In this document: positions 38,126 through 50,349 of the stretch, piece after piece
Layout: each line of letters begins with the position of its first letter
Position numbering within the stretch: position 1 is the stretch's first letter
From: an uncultured Oscillospiraceae bacterium
Lineage (GTDB): Bacteria; Bacillota; Clostridia; Oscillospirales; Oscillospiraceae
Assembly (NCBI GenBank): GCA_905233385.1
Contig: CAJOEH010000006.1
Span: forward strand, 1 to 64,000
DNA: 64,000 nt
Direction of reading: 5' to 3'
Made by a program: the position numbers and the translations under genes
The notes under the pieces: generated by a model
What the model was told of the DNA's origin: nothing
Seen by the model: only the letters and a program-made list of their open reading frames with translations
The model's database searches: none

Positions 38126-39178
38126 ATGGAGATATCCGAACGCAAACAGAAGATCCTCAAGGCGATCGTGGACCTTTACATCCGCACCGCCGAGCCGGTC
38201 GGCTCGAAGACCATCGCCGCGATGCCGGACATGGACTTTTCCTCCGCGACCATCCGCAACGAGATGGCGGAGCTGACGAACCTGGGCTATCTGGAGCAGC
38301 CGCACACTTCCGCCGGCCGCATCCCCAGCCCCGCCGGCTACCGTTTCTACATCGACCGGCTGATGCAGGACTACCGCCTGAGCGTGGACGAAACGCAGTC
38401 GATCAATCAGGCGATGGAGCTCCGCATGCAGGAGTTCGACCGCGCGATGAGCAAGGTCGGCAAGCTGGTCTCCCAGCTGACGAATCTCCCGGCGTACGCG
38501 ATGACCGCGCACACGGAGAGCGTCAAGGTGCGCCGCTTCGAGGTGCTGCCCGCGGGCGAGAAGAGCTTTATCCTGGTCGTCATGACCACGGACGAGACCG
38601 TCAAGAACAAGCTCATCAAGCTGCCGATCCACACCACCGAGACGGACCTGAAGCTCCTGAGCGCGGTGCTGAACGCCAGCCTGACGGAGATCACCGCCGA
38701 GCAGTTCACGCCGGAGCTCATCGACCGCGTGACGAGGAGCGCGGGCGCCGCCTCCGGTCTCGTGCCGATCGCGGTGGACTTCGCGGCGCACGTTCTGGAG
38801 AACTGCCGCCGCGCCGAGGTCTACCTGACCGGCCAGAACCGCCTGCTCGGCCAGCCGGAATATCAGGATCTGACCCGCGCGCAGGAAGTTCTGAGCGCGC
38901 TGGACGAGGACACGATCTCCAACCTCCCCGCCAAGCTCGACCCGAACAGCCAGATGCAGATCCTGGTCGGCCCGGAGAATGTCGCGCAGGAGCTTAAGAA
39001 CACCTCCGTCGTCGTGACGCGCTTCGACATCGGCGAGGGGATGCAGGGCATGATCGGCGTGGTCGGGCCGCAGCGTATGGATTACGCGCAGATCACCGCA
39101 AGATTAAGCTACTTTGCCGAGGGACTGGGCCGGATGTTCGGAAAGCCCGAGCTGCCCGAGGCAAAGAAGGAGGAATAA
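38126..39178 (+). CDS. hrcA: Heat-inducible transcription repressor HrcA
   Basis: MEISERKQKILKAIVDLYIRTAEPVGSKTIA...SSATIRNEMAELTNLGYLEQPHTSAGRIPS. Confidence 0.97.
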   Translation: MEISERKQKILKAIVDLYIRTAEPVGSKTIAAMPDMDFSSATIRNEMAELTNLGYLEQPHTSAGRIPSPAGYRFYIDRLMQDYRLSVDETQSINQAMELRMQEFDRAMSKVGKLVSQLTNLPAYAMTAHTESVKVRRFEVLPAGEKSFILVVMTTDETVKNKLIKLPIHTTETDLKLLSAVLNASLTEITAEQFTPELIDRVTRSAGAASGLVPIAVDFAAHVLENCRRAEVYLTGQNRLLGQPEYQDLTRAQEVLSALDEDTISNLPAKLDPNSQMQILVGPENVAQELKNTSVVVTRFDIGEGMQGMIGVVGPQRMDYAQITARLSYFAEGLGRMFGKPELPEAKKEE

Positions 39179-39181
39179 GCG

Positions 39182-39712
39182 TTGAGCAAGAAGAAAGACG
39201 CTCCCGCGGCTTCCGAACAGACCGAGGAGGTCAAAGAGGAAGTCAAGGAGGAACCGAAAGAAAAGAAAGAGCCTACCGAGCTGGAAAAGGCGCAGCAGGC
39301 GCAGGCGCAGGAGCACGATCAGTATCTGCGGCTCGCCGCCGAGTACGACAATTTCCGCAAGCGCTCCCAGCGCGAGAAAGACGCGATTTATCGCGACGCC
39401 GTGGCGGACACGGCGAAGAAATTCCTGCCCGTCTATGATAACTTACAGCGGGCGCTGAAAAACGAGACCGCCGACGAAGCCTACAAAAAAGGCGTGGAAA
39501 TGACGATGACCGAGCTGACGAAGATCATGGAAGGCGTCGGCATCCGCCCCTTCGGCGCGGCGGGGGATCCCTTCGATCCCGAAAAGCACAACGCCGTCAT
39601 GCACGTTGACGACGAAACTCTTGGCGAGAACACGGTCGCGGAAGTCTTCCAGACCGGCTTCACGCTCGGCGACAAGGTCATCCGTTTCGCGATGGTCAAG
39701 GTCGCAAATTAA
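39182..39712 (+). CDS. grpE: Nucleotide exchange factor GrpE
   Basis: LAAEYDNFRKRSQREKD...FLPVYDNLQRAL...FDPEKHNAVMHVDD; TTG start. Confidence 0.95.
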   Translation: MSKKKDAPAASEQTEEVKEEVKEEPKEKKEPTELEKAQQAQAQEHDQYLRLAAEYDNFRKRSQREKDAIYRDAVADTAKKFLPVYDNLQRALKNETADEAYKKGVEMTMTELTKIMEGVGIRPFGAAGDPFDPEKHNAVMHVDDETLGENTVAEVFQTGFTLGDKVIRFAMVKVAN

Positions 39713-39752
39713 AATCGTTAATAATTTAGGTTTAATATAGGAGGAAATTATC

Positions 39753-41585
<1,833 letters not shown>

Positions 41586-41602
41586 AACAAGCATCGCATA
41601 CA

Positions 41603-41632
41603 GGCGGTGACATTCGTCACCGCCTGTTCAGA
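41603..41632 (+). terminator. Hairpin after dnaK
   Basis: AGGCGGTGACATTCGTCACCGCCTGTT. Confidence 0.6.
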
Positions 41633-41666
41633 CTGTAACGGAGCAGGACGGTTCAATTCTTCCTTT

Positions 41667-41760
41667 CCGTAGGGAGCGATGCCTTCATCGCTCCGCTTCC
41701 CTGATACTGCTCTGTTTCGGCGCGTGATCGCGGAGGCATCAGGGGATGCCTCCCTACGGA
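41667..41760. repeat. Family B double-hairpin element, inserted between dnaK and dnaJ
   Basis: CGTAGGGAGCGATGCCTTCATCGCTCCG...GGAGGCATCAGGGGATGCCTCCCTACGG. Confidence 0.85.
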
Positions 41761-41836
41761 GAGCATTTCAGAACAGACCTGCGATGCAGTTCCCGGCAGT
41801 CTGTGTATGACATAACCGTAAAGTTGGTGAAGCCCT

Positions 41837-42973
41837 TTGGCAAACGAAAATAAACGAGACTACTACGAGGTACTGGGCGTCAAGAAGGACGCGACCGACG
41901 CCGAGATCAAACGCGCCTACCGCAAGCTCGCGGCGAAGTATCACCCCGACGTCAACCACGAGCCCGGCGCGGAGCAGAAGTTCAAGGAGATCAACGAGGC
42001 GAACGAGGTGCTGTCCGACGCGGACAAACGCGCCCGTTACGACCAGTTCGGCTTTGCCGGCGTCGATCCGAATTTCAATCCTGCAGCGGGCGCGGCGGGA
42101 GGAAACCCGTTCGGCGGCGGCAGTCCCGACTTGGGCGACCTGTTCGGCAGCTTCTTCGGCGGCGGCCGCTCCGCGAGCAGGCGCAGCGCCAACGCGGCGG
42201 TGCGCGGCGAGGACGTCATGGAGCGGATCGAGCTGACCTTCGAGGAGGCCGCTTTCGGCACGGAGAAGGAAGTCAGCGCCGCCCGGATCGAGGCCTGCGA
42301 CCGCTGCCAGGGCAGCGGCGCGGAACCCGGCACGCAGCCGGAGACCTGCCTGCGCTGCAACGGCAGAGGCACAGTACGCGTCCAGCAGAATATCATGGGC
42401 ATGGTCATGCAGTCCGAGAGCGCCTGCCCCGACTGCCGCGGCACGGGCAAGGTCATCAAGACCCCCTGCACCCGCTGCAAGGGCAAGGGCATGGTGCGCC
42501 GCAGCTTCAAGACGCGGGTCAAGATCCCCGCGGGCATTGACGACGACCAGACCCTGCGCGTGCGCGGCGAGGGCTGCGGCGGCAGAAACGGCGGCCCGAG
42601 CGGCGACCTGCTGGTCACGGTGAGCGTCCGCAGTCATCCGATCTTCACCCGTCAGGGACAGAGCGTTTACTGCGAGATGCCGATCTCCTTCACGCAGGCG
42701 GCCTGCGGCGCAGAGGTCGAAGTGCCGACGCTCGACGGCAAGGTGCGCTACACGATCGCCGAGGGCACGCAGACCGGCACGACCTTCCGCCTCAAGGGCA
42801 AGGGCATTCCCTACGTCAACAGCAAGAACCGCGGCGACGAGTTCGTCACCGTGGTGGTCGAGACGCCGGTAAAGCTCTCCCGCGAGCAGAAGGAGCTCCT
42901 GCGTAAGCTGGAGGACAACGGCAGCGCCGCGAACCTCCCGAAACGCAAGCGATTCTGCGACAGATTCAAATAA
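41837..42973 (+). CDS. dnaJ: Chaperone DnaJ
   Basis: [35 protein letters not shown]; four CxxCxGxG zinc motifs; TTG start. Confidence 0.97.
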   Translation: MANENKRDYYEVLGVKKDATDAEIKRAYRKLAAKYHPDVNHEPGAEQKFKEINEANEVLSDADKRARYDQFGFAGVDPNFNPAAGAAGGNPFGGGSPDLGDLFGSFFGGGRSASRRSANAAVRGEDVMERIELTFEEAAFGTEKEVSAARIEACDRCQGSGAEPGTQPETCLRCNGRGTVRVQQNIMGMVMQSESACPDCRGTGKVIKTPCTRCKGKGMVRRSFKTRVKIPAGIDDDQTLRVRGEGCGGRNGGPSGDLLVTVSVRSHPIFTRQGQSVYCEMPISFTQAACGAEVEVPTLDGKVRYTIAEGTQTGTTFRLKGKGIPYVNSKNRGDEFVTVVVETPVKLSREQKELLRKLEDNGSAANLPKRKRFCDRFK

Positions 42974-42976
42974 ACA

Positions 42977-43013
42977 GAAAAAGCAGACTGAATCAAAATC
43001 AGTCTGCTTTTTT
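42977..43013. terminator. Terminator after dnaJ
   Basis: AAAAAGCAGACTGAATCAAAATCAGTCTGCTTTTTT. Confidence 0.85.
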
Positions 43014-43120
43014 CTGCGAATGAAGACACTCGCTGCGCTCGTGAAGGAAGACGGCAACTGCGTTGCCTAATGAAGCGAAAACGCCTCATTTCTTCATCAG
43101 CGAAGCGCCTTCATTATTGC

Positions 43121-44224
43121 TTATTCTTCTTTCGGTTTTTCCTTCTCGGGTTCCTGCTTGTGGTGCGACCTTCGCTCGGAAGGATCTTTGGCGTTCCAGC
43201 GACGGACTTCGCGTTCCTCCCATTTCTTGCCTTCGTGCTTGCTGACCAGGTAGTAGAGACCGCCGAGGATCGCCGCTACGACGCCGCCGAGCGCGAGGCT
43301 GATGAGGATCCATTTGATCATGGACCGCTTGTTCGCCGTGTATTTACCGAGGGACACGGGCTCGAAATCCGAGTCGCTGCGCTGCCGGTCGCCGCCGGTC
43401 GGCGCAGTGTTCTGCTCGATGTTGTAGGTCTGCTCGACGTAGTTGCAGAACAGGGAGTTGACCTCCGCCAGCAGGGTGTCGCCGCCGGCATCCTCGCTGG
43501 CAAAGCAGACCAGCAGGTAGGTGTCCGGCGCGCTGACCTCGGCAAGATCGCAGATGAAGCCGTCCTGCTCGCCGCGGATGTGGACGAGGTTGTACGGGCG
43601 GTCGTAGGCGGCGAAGCCGTCGTCGGTCTGCACGAGGCTGAAGTTCTTCATCATGTCCTGATACAGCTCCGGGTAGGCGCTGACGCGCTTCAGGCAGTTC
43701 ATCAGGAAGGTCGCGCTGTAGCAGTTGTCGCGGTAATAGCTGACCGGCAGATCCTCCACGGCGACGTGGCCGTACTGCTCGTTGATGAGGGCGAGATACT
43801 GATCCGGAGAGCCGAGATTGTCGCGCATCTGGCGCGAGACCTCGTCCTCGCCGTTGATAATGCTGCGGTAGCGGCATTTTTCGAGGGTCATGCCTTCGAT
43901 CGTATAGATCTCGTCCGGGTGCTCAAAGTCCGGCTCGAAGTCGCCGAGCGTCTCATGCTCGTAATAGTACATGTGCAGGGGCAGGATCCAGTCGTTGCCG
44001 ACCGGCAGGAAGGCGTTTTCGTTGTAAACGTATTCCTCCCGCGTCGCGGGATTGTAGAAGTAGACCGCGAAATCTTCTTCGGTCAGACCCTTCTCCTTGA
44101 CGAACTGATCGCCCTTGTTTTTCAGCATGTTCGGCTCGTCGTCGGCGGACGTCGCCGCGGCCGGTACGCAGAACGCGCACAGGAGCAGACACAGGCACAG
44201 GCAGACACAGAGGACTCGTTTCAC
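43121..44224 (-). CDS. Secreted/membrane-anchored protein of unknown function, possibly a degenerate serine-hydrolase fold
   Basis: Signal peptide, ~280 aa exported domain, C-terminal TM (KWILISLALGGVVAAILGGLYYLV) and charged tail. Confidence 0.65.
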   Translation of the reverse strand: MKRVLCVCLCLCLLLCAFCVPAAATSADDEPNMLKNKGDQFVKEKGLTEEDFAVYFYNPATREEYVYNENAFLPVGNDWILPLHMYYYEHETLGDFEPDFEHPDEIYTIEGMTLEKCRYRSIINGEDEVSRQMRDNLGSPDQYLALINEQYGHVAVEDLPVSYYRDNCYSATFLMNCLKRVSAYPELYQDMMKNFSLVQTDDGFAAYDRPYNLVHIRGEQDGFICDLAEVSAPDTYLLVCFASEDAGGDTLLAEVNSLFCNYVEQTYNIEQNTAPTGGDRQRSDSDFEPVSLGKYTANKRSMIKWILISLALGGVVAAILGGLYYLVSKHEGKKWEEREVRRWNAKDPSERRSHHKQEPEKEKPKEE

Positions 44225-44370
44225 AGCAGAACGCCTCCTTTCTCATAAAATGTCATTCTAAGTATAGCAGAAAATCCGCGGAAAGAAAAGAGTTTTTTCA
44301 AGAAAATGCGAATTGACAGGCTGTTCCTGATATTCTATAATATTCCAAAAGAGATGAAGGAGGGCTTCCC

Positions 44371-45054
44371 ATGGCGGAATTCTGCACAAATTGCGGCCGG
44401 CCCCTGCCCGAAAACGGGATCTGCCCGTGTCAGAGCGGGCGCGCGCGGACGGCTTCGCGCGGGAGAAAACGCGGCGAGATCGACAAGGCGGTGCACGCCC
44501 TCCCGTCGCTCTGGATCCGCTATCTGAAGGATCCGGTCGGCGCGAGCCGTCTGGCGCAGGAGCGGTGCGAGACCGCGAACGGGCTGACGATCCTGGCGGC
44601 GACGGTGCTTCTGAGCTTCCTCTCCGTCGTGGTCTTCGTGCTGCGCTACGCGGCGGATCACTTCGGCAGAGCGGTGCTGCGGTGGGCCGCCACGGGACTG
44701 TTCGCGCCCGTGATCGCGGCGATCCTGACCTTCGCGCTGATCTACACCCTGACCGCGCTGTCGAAAATGCGCGTCAACTTCCGCGCGGCGATCGCCGCCG
44801 TCGGCGCGATGACGGCGCTGCCGATGACGCTGCTGGCCGCGTCGATCTTCCTGTCGCTGATCCATATGACCGTTTTTACCGTCTTCTGCGCGGCGATCTT
44901 CGCGGCGTGGGCGTTGGCGGTCTTCCTGCTGATCTCGCAGGTCTTCGGCATTCGGCTGAACCTGGTCAACTGCCTGATCACGATCGGCTTTATGACCCTC
45001 GGCTACTTCGCCGTCGCCCTGCTGCGCGACTGGATGATCGCAGGGCTGTTTTAA
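44371..45054 (+). CDS. Zinc-ribbon polytopic membrane protein
   Basis: MAEFCTNCGRPLPENGICPCQSG plus ~5 TM helices. Confidence 0.7.
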   Translation: MAEFCTNCGRPLPENGICPCQSGRARTASRGRKRGEIDKAVHALPSLWIRYLKDPVGASRLAQERCETANGLTILAATVLLSFLSVVVFVLRYAADHFGRAVLRWAATGLFAPVIAAILTFALIYTLTALSKMRVNFRAAIAAVGAMTALPMTLLAASIFLSLIHMTVFTVFCAAIFAAWALAVFLLISQVFGIRLNLVNCLITIGFMTLGYFAVALLRDWMIAGLF

Positions 45055-45100
45055 TGCGCAATGCTCAATGCGCAATGCTCAATGCGCAATGCGCAATTAG
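45055..45100. repeat. Heptanucleotide repeat (AATGCGC/AATGCTC)n
   Basis: ATGCGCAATGCTCAATGCGCAATGCTCAATGCGCAATGCGCAATT. Confidence 0.85.
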
Positions 45101-45110
45101 TCCTCTTAAT

Positions 45111-45426
45111 GTCATTGCCCGGCTTGTCCGGGCAATCTTTATTTCCCGACGAGGAACCTTTTTCAAATAAGAACACGCACGAATTTTCTGTCATTGCCCG
45201 GCTTGTCCGGGCAATCTTTGCTTTCCGACGAGGAACCTTTTTCAAATAAGAACACGCACGAATTTTCTGTCATTGCCCGGCTTGTCCGGGCAATCTTTAT
45301 TTCCCGATGAGGAACCTTTTTCAAATAAGAACACGCACGAATTTTCTGTCATTGCCCGGCTTGTCCGGGCAATCTTTGCTTTCCGACGAGGAACGCTCCG
45401 CCGAAAAGCGATACAGATCCCAAACC
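45111..45426. repeat. Family A tandem array, four copies at exact 79-bp period
   Basis: GTCATTGCCCGGCTTGTCCGGGCAATCTTT..TTCCCGACGAGGAACC at 45111, 45190, 45269, 45348. Confidence 0.95.
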
Positions 45427-45429
45427 TGC

Positions 45430-45856
45430 GACGGACAGATTGCCCCATGCGGGGCAATGACAGAGCTGAAAGGCGCTGCGTCAAACAATACGGCTCCCAA
45501 ACCTGCGGCGGACAGATTGCCCCATGCGGGGCAATGACAGAGCTGAAAGGCGCTGCGTCAAACAATACGGCTCCCAACCCTGCGGCGGACAGATTGCCCC
45601 ATGCGGGGCAATGACAGAGCTGAAAGGCGCTGCGTCAAACAATACGGCTCCCAAACCTGCGACGGACAGATTGCCCCATGCGGGGCAATGACAGAGCTGA
45701 AAGGCGCTGCGTCAAACAATACGGTTCCCAACCCTGCGACGGACAGACTGCCCCATGCGGGGCAATGACAGACCTGAAAGGCGCTGCGTCAAACAATACG
45801 GCTCCCAAACCTGCGGCGGACAGATTGCCGCGGCGCGTTGCGCCTCGCAATGACAC
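45430..45856. repeat. Family A tandem array, five copies at exact 77-bp period
   Basis: AGCTGAAAGGCGCTGCGTCAAACAATACGG...GACGGACAGATTGCCCCATGCGGGGCAATGACAG at 45464, 45541, 45618, 45695, 45772. Confidence 0.95.
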
Positions 45857-45910
45857 GCATGAAGTGTTGCGCCATATCATTGCGCATTGCACATTGCGCA
45901 TTGTTTTTGG

Positions 45911-45939
45911 TTGACATTGTCTGTAAATAAGACTATAAT
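45911..45939 (+). promoter_or_regulatory. Consensus sigma-A promoter of glyQS
   Basis: TTGACA-N17-TATAAT. Confidence 0.9.
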
Positions 45940-45979
45940 ATTTATTTAGAGTAATATATCTTCCGGAGGGAAATACAAC

Positions 45980-47410
45980 ATGAAAAACACCGAAAAAACC
46001 ATGGAAAAAATCGTCGCGCTGTGCAAGAACCGCGGCTTTGTCTTTGCGGGCTCCGAGATCTACGGCGGCCTCGCCAACACCTGGGACTACGGCCCCCTCG
46101 GCGCGGAGCTGAAGAACAACATCAAGCGCGCCTGGTGGAACAAATTCGTCCAGAGCAATCCGTATAACGTCGGTCTGGACGCCGCCATCCTGATGAATCC
46201 GCAGACCTGGGTCGCCTCGGGCCATCTGGGCGGCTTCTCCGATCCTCTGATGGACTGCCGCGAGTGCCACGAGCGCTTCCGCGCGGACAAGCTCATCGAG
46301 GACTTCTGCGCCGAGACCGGCAAAGAACTCCCGAAGCCCATCGACGCCTTCTCGCAGGCGGAGATGAAGGACTTCATCGAGGAGAACGACGTCCCGTGCC
46401 CGACCTGCGGCAAGCACAACTTCACCGATATCCGTCAGTTCAACCTGATGTTCAAGACCTTCCAGGGCGTCACCGAGGACGCGAAGAACACGGTCTATCT
46501 GCGGCCCGAGACCGCGCAGGGCATTTTCGTCAACTTCGTCAACGTCCAGCGCACGACCCGCCGCAAGCTGCCCTTCGGCATCGGCCAGATCGGCAAGTCC
46601 TTCCGCAACGAGATCACCCCGGGCAACTTCATCTTCCGCGTCCGCGAGTTCGAGCAGATGGAGCTCGAATTCTTCTGCGAGCCGGGCACCGACCTGGAGT
46701 GGTTCGCCTACTGGCGCGGCTTCTGCAAGCAGTGGCTGCTGTCGCTCGGCATGAAGGAGGAGAATCTCCGCCTGCGCGACCACGACCCCGAGGAGCTCTG
46801 CTTCTACTCCAAGGCGACGACGGACTTCGAGTTCCTCTTCCCGTTCGGCTGGGGCGAGCTGTGGGGCGTGGCGGACCGCACCGACTACGACCTGACCCAG
46901 CATCAGAACACGTCCAACAAGGACCTGACCTACTACGATCAGGAGAAGAATCAGCGATATATCCCCTACGTCATCGAGCCGTCCCTCGGCGTGGAGCGCA
47001 GCTTCCTCGCGTTTTTAGTGGACGCCTATGACGAGGAGGTCGTCGGCCAGGACAAGAACGGCAACGACGACGTGCGCACCGTCCTGCACCTGCATCCGGC
47101 GCTCGCGCCCTTCAAGGCCGCCGTCCTGCCGCTTTCCAAGAAGCTCTCGCCCGCCGCGGAGGAGATCTACCGCGACCTGCAGAAGGAATTCATGGTCGAT
47201 TTCGACGACGCCGGCTCCATCGGCAAGCGCTATCGCCGCGAGGATGAGATCGGCACGCCGTTCTGCGTCACCGTGGACTTCCAGACCGTCGGCGACGAAA
47301 CGACCCCTGCCGACCACGCCGTCACCGTCCGTGACCGCGACACGATGGAGCAGGTGCGCATCCCGATCGCCGAGCTCAAGAATTATCTGAGAGAGAAACT
47401 GGTGTTTTAA
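45980..47410 (+). CDS. glyQS: Glycine--tRNA ligase (single-chain type)
   Basis: [42 protein letters not shown]...[12 protein letters not shown]. Confidence 0.97.
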   Translation: MKNTEKTMEKIVALCKNRGFVFAGSEIYGGLANTWDYGPLGAELKNNIKRAWWNKFVQSNPYNVGLDAAILMNPQTWVASGHLGGFSDPLMDCRECHERFRADKLIEDFCAETGKELPKPIDAFSQAEMKDFIEENDVPCPTCGKHNFTDIRQFNLMFKTFQGVTEDAKNTVYLRPETAQGIFVNFVNVQRTTRRKLPFGIGQIGKSFRNEITPGNFIFRVREFEQMELEFFCEPGTDLEWFAYWRGFCKQWLLSLGMKEENLRLRDHDPEELCFYSKATTDFEFLFPFGWGELWGVADRTDYDLTQHQNTSNKDLTYYDQEKNQRYIPYVIEPSLGVERSFLAFLVDAYDEEVVGQDKNGNDDVRTVLHLHPALAPFKAAVLPLSKKLSPAAEEIYRDLQKEFMVDFDDAGSIGKRYRREDEIGTPFCVTVDFQTVGDETTPADHAVTVRDRDTMEQVRIPIAELKNYLREKLVF

Positions 47411-47416
47411 CGCGGC

Positions 47417-49378
47417 ATGAAGTGGTTTAAGAGAAAGAAAGACGCTTCGGGAACGGAGCTCCCCGCGGAGCCTGTGCCGGAGGAGTCGGAGGAAGCGCGG
47501 GAAGAACCGCCCGCAGCGGAGAAAGCGGCCCGCGGGAAGAATCCCCGCCGCGAAATGATCCGGACGGTCGGCCTGCTGCTGCTCATGACGGCGCTGCTGA
47601 CGCTGTGGTGCCTGCTGGTCGGTACGCGGAGCTATGAGAACGGATTTTCCATGGTCGGCGCGTACTTCACCGAGAACCCGATCACGCTGCTTCTGAACTT
47701 CCTGCCGGTCTTCCTCTTCACGGCGATCGTCTTCGCGCTGACCAACCGCGCGTGGGTGACGTATCTGATCTCCTCGATCTTCTTCCTGCTGATCGTCTTT
47801 GTCAACTATTTCAAGATCGACCTGCGCGGCGAGCCGTTCCTCTATGACGACCTCGCGATCGCGGGCGACGGCCTCGGCATTTTAGGCGAATACAGCCTGC
47901 ACATCCCGAAATGGCTCTGGGGGTCACTGCCGGTCGTCGCCGGCGGCACCGTCCTGCTTTGGTTCTTCGCGCGCGGCAGGATCACCCGCCGCTTCTGGTG
48001 GACGCGCGTCGCCGCCGTCCTGCTGTGCGTCGGGATCGGCGTGTTCTCGTGGTTCCACTGGTACACCGACGATCGGCTGTACTATAACTCCGTCGTGCGC
48101 GTCCAGCACTCGTTCAACATCTGGCGCGACGACGGGCGCAGCGCCGCGGGCGGCCTGTTCTATTCCTTCCTGAACTCGGTCCACGAGGCCTATCCCGACG
48201 CGCCGGAGGGCTATTCCGCGGAAGCCGCCGCGCAGACGCTCGCGCAGTACCCCGACGCGGCGATCCCGGAGGACAAGAAGGTCAACCTGATCGTCACGAT
48301 GATGGAGAGCTTCTCCGATCTGTCGGAGTTTGACTCCATCTCCTTCGATGTCGACCCCTACGCGGAGTTCCACGCCCTGCAGGAAGAGAGCTATCACGGC
48401 ACGCTGGTCGTGGACAGCATCGGCGGCGGAACGATCAACGCCGAGCGGTCGTTCCTGACAGGCTTTGCCTACCGGCAGCCCGGCTACAACAGCAACACGA
48501 GCTCCTTCGTCTGGTACCTGCGGCAGAACGGCTACCGCACCGAGGGCGCGCACCCCGGACACGACTGGTTCTACAGCCGCCAGTCGATCGACCGCAGACT
48601 GGGCTTCGAGGACTATACGTTCCACGAAAACGGACTGAACGAGTACGTCACGGAAGAGAGTTCCTATCAGGGCTTCGCGACCGACGCGCAGCTCTTTGCC
48701 GAGCGCCGCGACGCCTATGACGCCCGCGACCCGGACACGCCGTATTTCTCCTTCACCGTCACCTATCAGGGGCACAGCCCCTACGAAAAGGAGCAGCTGC
48801 CGCGCACGCAGTACGTCAGCGGCCTTTCGGCGGAAGCGGACGTCATCGTCAACAACTACCTTACCAGCGTCGCGGACACCGGGAAGCAGATCGCGGCCTA
48901 CGTCGGTTCCTTCCGCGACGATCCCGAGCCGGTCGTGCTGGTCTTCTTCGGCGACCACAAGCCGACCCTCGGCGAAGGGAACGCGTATTATAACGACCTC
49001 GGCGTCACGGGCACGACGATCGGAAACGTCGGCCGCTACCGCCTCTACTCCTCGCCCTATCTGATCTGGGCGAACGACGCGGCGAAGGAAGTCCTGGGCA
49101 CGGACTTCACCGGTGAAGGCCCGACGATCTCCCCGTGCTACCTGATGAGCATGGTCTTCGACCGCTGCGGCTGGACGGGTCCCTCATGGATGCAGTTCCA
49201 GCGCACGGTGCGCGCCATCGTCCCGGTCCTGCACTTCCACGACTATATGCTCCACGGCGACGACAACCTGACCCTGTCGAAGACCGACGAGGAGCAGACC
49301 GCGTTCGACGAGTTCGAGCGGATCGAGTACTATGTGCGGCGGTCGAAGCCGACCGTCCCGTCGTCGGAAGAGGATTGA
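47417..49378 (+). CDS. LTA synthase family (sulfatase-fold) membrane protein
   Basis: 5 TM then NLIVTMMESFSDLSEFD...INAERSFLTGF...VLVFFGDHKPTLG. Confidence 0.9.
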   Translation: MKWFKRKKDASGTELPAEPVPEESEEAREEPPAAEKAARGKNPRREMIRTVGLLLLMTALLTLWCLLVGTRSYENGFSMVGAYFTENPITLLLNFLPVFLFTAIVFALTNRAWVTYLISSIFFLLIVFVNYFKIDLRGEPFLYDDLAIAGDGLGILGEYSLHIPKWLWGSLPVVAGGTVLLWFFARGRITRRFWWTRVAAVLLCVGIGVFSWFHWYTDDRLYYNSVVRVQHSFNIWRDDGRSAAGGLFYSFLNSVHEAYPDAPEGYSAEAAAQTLAQYPDAAIPEDKKVNLIVTMMESFSDLSEFDSISFDVDPYAEFHALQEESYHGTLVVDSIGGGTINAERSFLTGFAYRQPGYNSNTSSFVWYLRQNGYRTEGAHPGHDWFYSRQSIDRRLGFEDYTFHENGLNEYVTEESSYQGFATDAQLFAERRDAYDARDPDTPYFSFTVTYQGHSPYEKEQLPRTQYVSGLSAEADVIVNNYLTSVADTGKQIAAYVGSFRDDPEPVVLVFFGDHKPTLGEGNAYYNDLGVTGTTIGNVGRYRLYSSPYLIWANDAAKEVLGTDFTGEGPTISPCYLMSMVFDRCGWTGPSWMQFQRTVRAIVPVLHFHDYMLHGDDNLTLSKTDEEQTAFDEFERIEYYVRRSKPTVPSSEED

Positions 49379-49392
49379 GGATGGCGCCCTGC

Positions 49393-49459
49393 GCAGGGAG
49401 CGATGCCCGCATCGCTCCGCCGCGTGGTCCTCGGAGGCATCAGGGGATGCCTCCCTACA
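49393..49459. repeat. Family B double-hairpin element
   Basis: GCAGGGAGCGATGCCCGCATCGCTCCG...GGAGGCATCAGGGGATGCCTCCCTAC. Confidence 0.85.
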
Positions 49460-49502
49460 TTGTACATCACCGCGTTTCGGCGGTAAAATATAAGGAAAAG
49501 GA

Positions 49503-50348
49503 ATGGTTACTATGGAAAGCAAGACCTTAGCAATCACCGCGACCAAAGCCAGACTGCTCGGCCTTGACGCCGTGCATACGGCGGCATCCGGCCACATCGG
49601 CGGCAGCCTGTCTGCCATCGATGCCATCACGACGCTGTACTTCGGCGTGATGAACGTCGACCCGAAGGACCCGAAAAACCCCGACCGCGACCGCTTCGTG
49701 CTGTCGAAAGGTCACTGCACGCCCGCCCTCTACCCGGTGCTGGCGCTGCGCGGCTTCTTCCCGATCGAGGATCTGAAGCTGTTCCGCTCCATCAAGGGGC
49801 ACTATTCCGGCCACGCCGAAATGCGGCACGTGAACGGCGTCGATATGTCCACCGGCTCTCTGGGCCAGGGCATCTCCGCGGCGGTCGGCATGGCGCTGGG
49901 CGGCAAGCTCAACAAGAAGGACTACCGCGTCTACGCCGTCCTCGGCGACGGCGAGATCGCCGAAGGTCAGGTCTGGGAGGCGGCGATGTCCGCCGCGAAG
50001 TACGGTCTGGACAACCTCTGCGCGGTCGTGGACGTGAACGGCCTGCAGATCGACGGCGCGACGAAGGACGTCATGCCGTCCGAGCCGCTGGACAAGAAGT
50101 TCGAGGCGTTCAACTGGAACGTCATCAAGGTCGACGGCCACGACTACGACGCGCTGCTCAAAGCCTTTGAGGACGCGAAGGCCTGCAAGGGCAAGCCCAG
50201 CGTGGTGCTGATGAAGACCACCAAGGGCAAGGGCGTCTCCTTCATGGAGAACCAGGCCGGCTGGCACGGCAAGGCGCCCAACGACGAGCAGTACGAGCAG
50301 GCGAAGGCCGAGCTCGAAGCGAAATTAGCAGAATTGGAGGGCAAGTGA
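49503..50348 (+). CDS. Transketolase, N-terminal subunit
   Basis: HTAASGHIGGSLSAIDAITTLYFGVM...SLGQGISAAVGMALGGKL...GDGEIAEGQVWEA (TPP motif); ATG at 49503 or 49512. Confidence 0.95.
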   Translation: MVTMESKTLAITATKARLLGLDAVHTAASGHIGGSLSAIDAITTLYFGVMNVDPKDPKNPDRDRFVLSKGHCTPALYPVLALRGFFPIEDLKLFRSIKGHYSGHAEMRHVNGVDMSTGSLGQGISAAVGMALGGKLNKKDYRVYAVLGDGEIAEGQVWEAAMSAAKYGLDNLCAVVDVNGLQIDGATKDVMPSEPLDKKFEAFNWNVIKVDGHDYDALLKAFEDAKACKGKPSVVLMKTTKGKGVSFMENQAGWHGKAPNDEQYEQAKAELEAKLAELEGK

Positions 50349-50349
50349 T

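Noticed and set aside
45061-45914. Tandem 77/79-bp repeats as a CRISPR array
   Set aside because: No short direct repeat with unique spacers; the whole unit is conserved including the 'spacer', and no cas genes are present.
45900-45980. T-box leader upstream of glyQS
   Set aside because: Only ~40 nt between the consensus -10 and the start codon, too short for a T-box.
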